A stretch of DNA of 64,000 bases from Streblospio benedicti (lineage: Eukaryota; Annelida; Polychaeta; Spionida; Spionidae), in NCBI GenBank assembly GCA_019095985.1, contig CM032661.1, positions 31,379,625 to 31,443,624 on the forward strand. Direction: 5' to 3'. Below, piece by piece: positions 23,001 through 34,300 of this stretch. Position numbers and translations under genes: made by a program. Under the pieces are notes generated by a model that had not been told where the DNA came from, searched no databases, and saw only the letters and a program-made list of their open reading frames with translations. Numbering within the stretch: position 1 is the stretch's first letter; each line of letters begins with the position of its first letter.

Positions 23001-26000
23001 TGTCATAATAATTTTCACTGACATCACTCACTCAATCCAAACTCTGACACTTGACATTTCTCTATATAAGGTCTCCTCTAAAAGCCTATCTCAAGGCCTT
23101 TAAATGGTCTGACATTAAGGCCTATTCTAAAAGCCTCTGTAGTTGCAAAATGTTTTTGCTAATTTGACGTCATTTACTAAAAGCACATGGCTTCTATTTT
23201 AGAAGCAGCAGTCCAGCTGTAGTTGGGGTATTTTCCCGTTTAAGCACGTGGTACTGTTTATTTGTAATATGTTTCTGGTTCATTAATTCACACATAAGCC
23301 AGCCCCAGCTAGTAACAGAAGTTTTTAGCATGTGGTACTGTTTATTTAAATTGGGGAATGTTTGATGACGTTCTGTTTTGTAATAGTTTGTTTATTTGAT
23401 ACTCTATTGTTATCTGATTATGGATAATGAAGCAATTAGACATAGCTTGCAAAAGATTGGATATGAGGTTGAAGTCTGACATCCTTATTTGTTTTTATTG
23501 ATGTACTGTAGTTGACTTTTGGGGGACTATTATTTGGAGGTGTATCCATTTTGGTAAAAACAAACAAAGTCATACATGTACAAGTAACTGAGAAACACAT
23601 CAAGATTACATATTTAATATCTTGGCTGACCCTTACCTGATCACCCATGCATGGTGCTGCAGTGTCTTGGCTGACCCTTATCTGATCACCCATGCATACA
23701 TGTTCTGTGCTTCTGCAGCTGTTGCTAGTGAACACTCTGGTTTTAAAGGCTAACAGGGCAGGATGTTTGAGGCTGCATATTTAATATCAGTGGAATTCCT
23801 AGGGTTTTGTAAAAGACCTTATATCTATTAGAGCTAGAAGCTGTCACAATTGCACTTGCTCTTTATCTTTGCATTTAATATATGGTTGACACGAAGGGTT
23901 TATGTAATAATAGAAATAACAACTATTAGCGTGGCTACAATTAACGTGTACAGGCCACGCATTTCAAACACAACCAAATCCAGGACTAGCAACACACAAC
24001 TCAGGGATTCCTGGAGACATGGACAGCAGCCAAGGATACAAAGCCTTCATCTTACCATGGATATTCAGCGCACAGATCATACAACTATGGCAGTTCATCA
24101 TACACATCGTCCGATAACGGATATTACGTTTCCACAAGCCATGACCGACAATATGCTTCATACCCAGCATCAACCAATGGGTATCAATCAACGTCTTGCA
24201 AAATGCAGGAAATCCGGGCACTGGTTCATTTTAGTCAGGTAAATCAAGCAATGTCCAACCCCGCCATGTAGAAACGCACCATCAAACCTGGGACATCCAG
24301 CCCAAGTTTTTAATCCCACTCTAGGAACATGTCTTCTAGCGAGACATATCCTTCATATCCATCATCCAACCCACAATATCCTGACCCAGGATATTATTGT
24401 ACATCTGTGCCTTCTAAGCCGCTGACAAAGCAAGCCAACACAAACGGCCTTCTTCCACCCATCATCATCCGTACAAACACTAATACTTTCTACCAAAAGT
24501 CGAAGAATAAGGTATTTCTATATTACATTAACAATATACATTACATATAGGATTTTAAAAATGTTTCATAAGTGTATGAAAAGAATCATNNNNNNNNNNN
24601 NNNNNNNNNNNNNNNNNNNNNNNNNNNNNNNNNNNNNNNNNNNNNNNNNNNNNNNNNNNNNNNNNNNNNNNNNNNNNNNNNNNNNNNNNGCATTGCCTAT
24701 ATACACAGAATCCTGTCATGCTGTCATCCCTTCTTGAAACGTCAAAAGAATACACCATAGACAGAATCACAGTAATGCATTTGTACACGAATCCTTTAAA
24801 TTTGCAGCCTTAAATATTAGCAGTCAGTAACTTAAGTAAATTTTCCACACTCAAATTGCGACAAATTGTGGTATTAAAAGCAAAATGCGGAACCTAATTT
24901 TGAAATGTATATTAAACTAGAATTCTCATAAATACCAAAGAAGCATCAGTTAGTTTCTCAATCAGGACTATCTTTGAGAACTAAAATTCATCAGATGATG
25001 CTTAAATATAAATGCAGGTTCAACCAATTATTCTTGTTCGCCAGCTCGACTACACTTTAGTTAACTACCGCGATTATATTAACCAAATAACACCCATGCA
25101 CACCATTAAAAAAAAAGACCCATACACTCCCCGAACGATATTGATCTTTGGCCTGGCACCAATAGATTTAGTGTCACGTCAATCAAAGTTTGAGCGCGCG
25201 GGTAGTTATCTAAATGACTAAAAATAATGATTAATGTTGATGTCAATGCTGTATTATATTGTGGAGGAGTCCGATAATGTGGGTAGTTCTGTAAACTGAC
25301 TGCGGTTGGCCTTTTAATATTACACTCAGAGTTACAGGGCGGTATATACAATTTAGTGAGAGTTGAGATTTGGGGTTTCAATTCATTGAGAATTGAGATT
25401 TGACCTTTCAATTCATTAAGATCAATTGATTGAGATTTGAGAAAAGGGCTTTTGCACTGAGATTTGTAACATTAAGTTATTGAGATTTTGAGATCAAGCG
25501 GTGGCATATTCACTCAGAGCCCCCATGTTCTAACATAGCACAGTGTACAGGGACTGACAGAGACGGTTTATACGCCGATTGTAAAGTGACCATGACTGGG
25601 GGGAGGCAGCAATATAGCGGACATACTCACTGGAGAGATTGGCCGCCGGGGGCGCTGGGGTGATGAAACCTCCTGAAACTAGACAGGGACATACACAGTA
25701 GTGAGAGGAAGCAGAAGGGGGTAGGTCTGAAGCCACGAACCCCGTAGCTGCAACGGGGACTCTCTAGGGAAGGCAATATCAGTACACGGCAAAATCAAGA
25801 TTCTACACTATGAGAGCGTGTAAACTATTTACAGATATACATACTATAAAGAATAGATACATTGATATAATCACACTTACATTAGGTATAGCGATATGTT
25901 CACTTATAGTTTTGTTTAGGCAGATATGTTTTTTTTAACTATTAGGTATGACATTTGAGTAGTTGAAAAACAAAGTAAAATTACGATGAAATAATAAAAA

Positions 26001-28288
26001 TAATTAGAAGGAAAGTACAGAATTATACAAGTGGCTTGTGCAAACTGTGTCACAACATTTAAACTGATATCACAATAGTAGATTTGTTAAAAATAAAACA
26101 GTGCAAAATGTAATACTAATATGTACATACTAAGAATTCAACATATAATTTCCAATTAGGCCAAGGCACTTGAACATTCGGGAAATTTCTGGTTTTGCTG
26201 ATGAGTTCTAAAGTCATTGAAAATGGTAACATACTTATAAACAAATGCATGATACAACTTATGAGCAATAATACGGTGGTTTGTAAAAAGAGAGAAATAG
26301 AGAGAGAAATGAATGATCAGACCAAAATGAATATTAACCCTACTACATAATTTTAAACCTTGTGTGTTGAACTAAAATATATGATAAATGGAACTTCAAA
26401 ACTCATTCATTATTTAATCTATCAAGGAGGCAGCCAAGATAAGTATTGTAGTACACGTCGCAGCTTGCAACATGTTAAAAATAACTTATCTTTTTATTTA
26501 CTACATGTATATTGAATAAATACATGTCATTCATGATTTCTATCATAGTCATATTTCATCTCAGGTAAAAGCAACAATACTCATATCCTAACAGGTACAC
26601 GCGCGCCTAGACCCGCGTGCACTATCTCAAGTGTATCTGCACTGTCTCTGCCTGCTGCCAGCAGTTTTGAGGCCTAAAAAGTGACCTGCACCGCTCAACT
26701 GGCTCAATATACGACACGGCCAATAAAGTGGCGGCGGCGGCGGCGAGCATCCAATCTCACAGACAACATGGCGGGGGACACATTATGGAGATACGGACAT
26801 GACGCCGGGTCCCCCAAGTCCCACGGCCGCCGACTCACGGTCCAGAATGCTGACATGAGGCGTGGGGCCTAATCGTTAGGTACAGACTCAGTTGAAATAC
26901 AGTAGACACTCAAGAGTGGGTCAAATAGCAAAAATGTGATTGGTGATTTGCCCTAAATCTTAAGCGTGAATTGTGAATTGCCTGTATTTAAGTGCGTGAA
27001 ATGTGATGGAACCTTTCATTGGTGACTGGTGATCTGCTCATTACAAAGGGGATAGGTGATTTGCCCTAAATCTTGGGCGTGAATTGTGAATTGCCTGTAT
27101 TAAGTGTGTGAAATGTGATGGAACCTATTTAATAACAATTCCTGTGATTGGTGACAGACAATGAAATGTATTGGTGACTGGTGATTTTGGTAAAAAAATG
27201 TCCCTTACTCAACGTTTAGGGAATACTTTCCTACTAAACTACCCCTCAGGCAACTCTAAAGATTGGGCTTAACTGGTTTAAATGGAGAGGTAGGCTCCTT
27301 ATGATGTTTCACTGAGGTCTCTTTGTAAAGGCCAGGCTTGGGACCGCACAGCATTGTCTTAATATTGAGGTGGTCTTTTTAAATAGGTGGTCTTGATTGG
27401 TGGTTCTACTGTATGGTATCTTGATGAGAGGTGATAATACTTATTTTTACGATGCATTGGAACTGTTTGAATACTAGTAGTCTTGACATGTATCACTAAC
27501 GGTGATTAAGGCGAAAGGTCAGACTGTATGCACAAGATCTACCCGAGAAAGCCATTGGTGGTGGCCATCTTAAATCTTAAAAAACAATGACAGGTGAACT
27601 CAAATCAATAAATAGAAAAAACCCACACATAATACTATATTCAATCATAGAAACATGAGAAAAACTGGCCTAACATAATACTATATTCAATCATAGAAAC
27701 GTGAGAAAAAAGAACTGAACTTCAAACAAATGAATAATGATGGGTTTTAACTGACACACATGGGGTCTCCAATAATTTGACAACTAGTGGACAGAGGTTT
27801 GGACCTGAAGCGACAACACTGAGTTACTCTAGTGAGAACAAGGCTTACGTGCACTCTCCTCCGGCCGGAAGAAGTCAAACACAGCACGGAATCCCTTGTA
27901 CTCGATGGAGTCATCTGATTTGAAGCGGATCCACAGAAACCTGAAGAGCGAAACACTTTTAAAATAGTATTTAATGATTCTTTAAATCTTCATTTCTTCT
28001 GTCATTTATATATTTTTATAATATCATGTTTATTTTTCAACATTGGTTCAAGAAGCCTCTAGCGAGCCATAACTACAAAACATAGTTAGCAGGAAAAGTT
28101 GCAGCCTTGTTAACAAACTGTAACTCAGAACAGACTATAGACTATGTGTATAAACAATTCAACTATTTAGTGAACAATCCTTCCCTATTCCCAAGGCTTG
28201 GTAACTGGTTTTCTCTGGTGTGTACACCTGTGCATGTAACCCTGTGGGTTCATGTCACCGTTCATGATCATTGCTTTTAAGTTCTACT

Positions 28289-28325
<37 letters not shown>

Positions 28326-31300
28326 TCCTTTATTATACTGACATGTGATATACAGAATATACATTCAAAGTACTAATATATTAATATTATCACCCAGCCA
28401 ATACTGGCTTATAAGTCAGTTGAAAACAAAAATATATATATATAATAATATATTTATAATTGTTTACCATTTTTACTTGGCACATTGGTAGCCTCTCTCT
28501 ACTAATGAGTACACCTCTGTTTTCAATAGTGCAGTTTGCTTATACTCATACCTTTTTTTGCAATAGTTCAACATAGGATTAATAATACTGCTTTTGAATG
28601 ACTATAATGTGTGAATGTGTTTGAATCAGATGTTTCTTTTACAAAGAAGAAAGATATATGATGCTATTATGAGTGTTCTAACACACGTTACATGAGGTTC
28701 GTAAGCCTCGTTAAAAGGCGTGCCCCATGTAGGGGAGAGCCATCCATCTGCACGCAAAAGAACTCATCTAGTTGGAAAACAATAGCTAGTGTGATTCCCC
28801 CACCACCGAGGCTCAGATGGCTACCTAGCCTGCCTCTGTAGGTCCATGTACCAACACCACATGGTCTCCCTCTGCTATAATCACCAGCAAGTTGATGGCT
28901 GCAGATAGCCTATCATAAGGCAGGTGTTTAAATGATCTGACATGAAGGCCTACTCTAAAAGCTTCTGTATGATGCAAATTTTGCTAAAAGTTTTGCAAAC
29001 GTGACGTCATTAACTAAAAGCACATGGCTTCAATTTTAGAACAGGAATATATATTCAGAGCAGCTGTAGTTGGGTATTTTCCAGTTTAAGCATGTGATAC
29101 GGTTCATTTGTAATGGAGAAGCTTTGATCAATATCACATATTTAATGTCTTGGCTAATCCTTACCTGGAAAAATCACCCATGCATGCTGCTGCTTCTACA
29201 GCTGCTGCTACTGAATACTCTGGTTGTAAAGGCTATAACAGGCCAGGATGTTTGAGGCTGTATCAAAATTGCACTTGCTCTTCTTTGCACTTGATACATG
29301 GTTTACACGAGCGTTTTGTGTGATAAGGAAACAAATATTAGATATAAGGTCTTTTGAAAGACTAGCCTGGAGAGTATAAGCAAACATACAAACAAACAGA
29401 CAAACCTGGAGGAGGACTCTGTGATGGGCGGGTGCGTCTCCCCGCAGTAGCGGCCCAGCAGCTGGCTGTAGCCGAACGGGCCGTCGCGCAGCTCCAGGAA
29501 GTCGTACTTGCAGCCGTCCGAGCGCTCTATGTGGAACTCGTCGCGGAAGTCCAGCCGAATCCTGTGGCCTTTCGGTGCTGGCAAAACAAAATTTTAATTC
29601 TATTAAGTCATTTGATGATGTAATGAATTGTTTTGTGTTTATGTGTGCATAATAGATAACAGATAGGACCATGGTGGATGAAAATGAAAACTTATCGCGG
29701 AAGTCTAATTGAAATCTGTGTCATTTTGGTAGCTTTTGGTGCTGGCAAATGAAATTTGTCATTCTATGAAGTCATTTGATCATGTAATAAATTGAATAAA
29801 TTGTGTATTTTATGGTAAATGATACAACGATAATTACTATAAAGGGGAAGCTGACGATGAAGTCCAATAGTATCCGATGGTCATTCTCGCATGGTGGATG
29901 GAAATGAAATATGAACACTGTTACTTTCTAAACATCCTTTTTAATTTGAAAGTTTTATATTTCAAAATTCTATTGTAATTGATGCAGATGAGAATTTTTC
30001 AAATGAAGTATGGCGGGAGTAGGTAAATTAGTAATTCGAAAATGGCTGAATCGTACTATAATGTCAGGGTAGGCCATTTGGCGGATTACTAAATTGGGAA
30101 AAAGGGACCAATTAGGATGGGTTATGTTATCAGCAATACCTCTCATACGACATTAGTAATTGCACAATGTTAATGGTATCCAAAATTTACAACGACTCAA
30201 TGTTTACTTGGCGTGACATCGCCAACGAATAATGCCCAGGAATGTGGAGGAAAACAACCTAAAGACAGTCATTTTTCAATAATACATGCTCAATTTTGAT
30301 TGTCTAAAATGAGTAAGTTGGTAACTTTCAAAGTAAGTTACCAACTTTGAGGTTGTGATTTAAGTTACCAACTATGGAACGTTGCCAACCAAGAGCTCAT
30401 GATTTTGAAGTTACTAACTTTCTCCGATTTGAAAATTCCATTTTTCAAGTTGGAAACTTCAAAGTTGGCAACCTCCTTATTTCTGAATCACGAATCCAGA
30501 ATTCCACTCAAATCTTCATAATGAGATATTTCATTTTTTTCTGTGGAGAAAAAAATGTGCAGCTCATATACGCATCCCAAACCCTGTGAAAGAGTGGCAT
30601 AATATATCATTCATAAATGCCTAATCAAAAAGCCCCCCGGGCGTTGGGCGGATCTGACATAAATTGGTCTGAAATTATGCCCCGGAAAAGCTGGTGCATT
30701 TTTCCTTCACAGCTTACACAAGCCTACTACACTGCACGGTGGATAAATCTATCCCCAGGGAGCGAGTAACGAGCTCTCTCTCCATCACCCACCAATAACT
30801 GGTCACAACGGCCCCCTCGGGACCGGTCACAACGTTCCCAGGAATGTTCGCGCCACAGCTAAATGGAAATAAACGTCGTTGGCTAGCAGGTGGATGGATG
30901 ACGTCATTACGGGGAGGATTCGTACGTCAAGCGTATGGTGATAAAGCTTGATGAAGGCCGGATTTCCGATTTCGATTTTGAACGGGGTAGTTTATAGGGC
31001 CATTGCTGATGAATTATTGCGTAGTTTCTAATGATATATTTAAAGTATTAAGAAATACGCCATTGTTTATTGGCTACAACACCTATAAAGATTTATAAGT
31101 GAGGCGTCCATCTTGTCTTGTGAAGGCAGGTAGTAAATTTAGTACCTGCCTGTGCTTTAGCACAATGGATATGATCTAGTGGGGAGGGGGGCGGGGCGCA
31201 GGGGGCATGCCCACCAAAATACTTCATTTTCATAGGGGGTTTCATGAAATCCCGTAAAGTGCCCACCCCCTTTTCCTTATGTTCGCCCCCCCCCCCTTTC

Positions 31301-34300
31301 CCAAAACGTGGATCTGCCTATGTTATGTAACTGTGTGAAAAGTTTCATTTGGCCGTTGCTGTTGATCAGTTGATGCTGCCCCCTGTAGTAGATATTTTGA
31401 TAATTATGCAAGCAATTAAAACATTCATGCTGACGCCGTTGTGAGTTCACGGGAATCTTTTTTTACACGGCCTACACGCAGTCTTACAATATTTGATTTT
31501 CAATAATTTTTTAATTGAATAAGCCCGTATATGAGGGTGTGCCCTCTTCGGGTTCTATGGAGTTGTAGTTTGATAACACTTGAGAGACTACAGGTAAAGC
31601 CAGGCTCTGAGGCGCTCCCACCCCCGTTTTCCCACCACAAAATTATAATTTTCATGTTTTTTTTGCATTTCCGCAAGTCTTCTTAAGTACAAAGTTGTGT
31701 GAAATTTTGTGGGTGCGCCCCCACTTTTCCCGAAAGCTTGGATTTGTCAGTGAGAGATGACTATGCACCATGCAATACATACAATATACAATACACCGCA
31801 CAAGAGTTCATTATATATGCCATGTAACGTTTTTTTTCTGTGCATGTGTGAAGGTCACCAAGACCTCAATGACCCTCCGAATGGCAGGCTGAAAGATGTA
31901 CTACTCACGGAAAAAGAGTGACTTAATTTACACATACGAGTAAGTATCCTAAGTAACTCTTGGACTCTGAAGTGTTTAATGGTGGTGGCCCAAAAGTGAG
32001 TGTTTCTTTTAATGGACTGCACAACGTACAAATGGTGTTTGGGAGGCAATTTGCTGCCTGTAATAGGTTCATCTCCCCAGGACGATTCGTGCCTGTCTAC
32101 TGATGTGTGGGTGGGGATTGATGGGGGGGGGGGGGAGGGGGCATTGGCAGATCCAGTTTTTGGTATGTTCACCATAGATCCAGGCTATTACTTCGAGTGG
32201 GTAATCACAACAAGATTCAACTGGCTCATTGTCAAATTGGTGAAAAATCTGCACAACTCTGTGTAGTTTGTGCATAGTACAGGACGAGACCCAGACCAAA
32301 ATTACACCTATCATAGACCATTGAGCACAGCATGGGTTTGAATGTTGTTGATAAGAATGCAACAGGACCTGGCGCAAAAGTCATAGGCTCATAGGCCTAC
32401 CTTCAACAAAGAATAATGTTCATTGACCGTTAGACGCCCTCCCTCACACACTCTGACTCCCCTCCCCCTCCACAACACATCCACGCCCCATCAGACAAGC
32501 CTCCACACCCCTCACAACACTTCTTGTATATAATAAATACATTTGACATACAACATAGATACATTGTACAGTAGCTCCTCTCTATTAGTACCACTTTAGG
32601 ACCAGTGTTTGGTGGTCTCACTAGAGAGGTGGTCTCTATACAGAGGTTAATTTTGGTAGCTTTATGAAGGAAAGTGGTCTTATTACAGAGGTGGTGTCAA
32701 TAGAGAGTTGCTCTTAATTGGAGGTTCTACTGTACTTCAAACTACACCCACCCCCATGCCACTGCCAACCCACAACCACCAAACTGAGTCCCTCTAACCT
32801 CTACAACTCCCGCCGTTGCCGCCGCCGCCCCCAGGCATCACCCAGACAATTACCCGTCTTACCCCGGGGGAGAGACCGCGCCCGGGCGCCGGCCGACACG
32901 GCCACGCAATTTAAACTGGCCGCCGCCGCCCGCGGAAGCAATCCGTCAATTCTCAATTACACTTGACACCGGCTGTAGCCCCCGACCCCGCGGAGCCGCA
33001 TTAAAGTTGAAGTTGGGGCCGGGTTTGGGACTTCCTAAACCCATGCATCAATTCACAATTTTCTTGGAAGATTGTGCCACAGACAATGAAGAGTCTCCCC
33101 ACCCCATCCCACCCCCTAAAATCAGCAGGCACCATACCGTTGGATAGTCCCTAATTTGTACCCTGCCCTAAAAAAAAGGTCAGACAATATTTCCCCACCT
33201 GCTGCGGCCTTTGCACGTAATAATTTTAAAACTACCTGCGTAAAACGTAAAGAAGTTTACGTCTTACGTCCCGTTGGCCTTAAGACTTCCCCGCCAGATA
33301 AATGAGCGCATGTAAAATGCATGAGGCAAAGTGAGAGAGACTCTCTGGCTGAAATGCATTTTTGAAAGTAGACAAAGGGACCGGTTGTCCACTGCAAATG
33401 GGACCCTTTAGTTTTACGAGCGGCGCTTCAAACAAGTGCGGCTGGTTTAGGGGCCGAGGTAAGTAAAACCAATATCCGGGCCGGCGTCCGGAGGAGAGGG
33501 ATGGCAGGCTGCGGGGTGGTGGTGGGGTATGGGGGCTGGGGTGGTGGGGGTGGTGGGGGTGGGGGGTGGGGGCTGGGTGAAGATGAGTTAAAGTCAAGGG
33601 TGGCGAAGAATGGGCTAGTGGGGTGGGATTAGGGTGGTGTGGGTGTGGGGAAAGCGGGTTTGGGGCAAGTAAGTATTAAAGTATGTAAGTAACTAACTAA
33701 GTAAGTAAGTAAATAGTAGAACAAGTAAGTAATGAAGATAGTAAGTAAGTAAATAAGTAAGTAAAGCCAATTTCTGGAGCCAGGAGATATATAGCTGGTA
33801 TGGGTTGGTGTGGAGGCTGGATTGGTAAAGGTAAGTTTAACTCAAGGGTGGATCTATTTTTTTTGTGCTGAAGGAAGTTGACTATTCTGTCTTAATCCAC
33901 AGCTGTGCTGTTTTGCGATGCTAGACACCAGGCTCAGACAGGCGTGAGGTATAGAGTTTGTTTGCCAATATACTGGTTGATAGTTTCTACCTACATTCTT
34001 AGTGTCAGCTAATCAGTTAACAGCACAAGAGGATTACTGGCTCTTTACCTAACAGTGTAGGTAAAACTGTCAGCACTATCATTGTATTGAATCATTTAGA
34101 GATGCGGTACAGGACTTGATTTTGATTTCAATTTAGCAGCTGTGTAAGAAATGTGGATAGTTTCACACTATTGTTAGTATATTTAGTCTCAGTGTTCTAT
34201 CTACAAATAGAATTTTTGAATACATGCCCTGGTGAAATCAGCTAAAAGTCTATCAATTGTCTTAGAAAACGGAACTATAATGACCATCACACTAAATATG

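Noticed and set aside
24555-24788. Open frames spanning the N run
   Set aside because: Their length comes from unknown bases.
28290-28325. CRISPR-like short repeats
   Set aside because: These are simple AGTA tetranucleotides at a LINE end. No array with spacers exists anywhere in the window.
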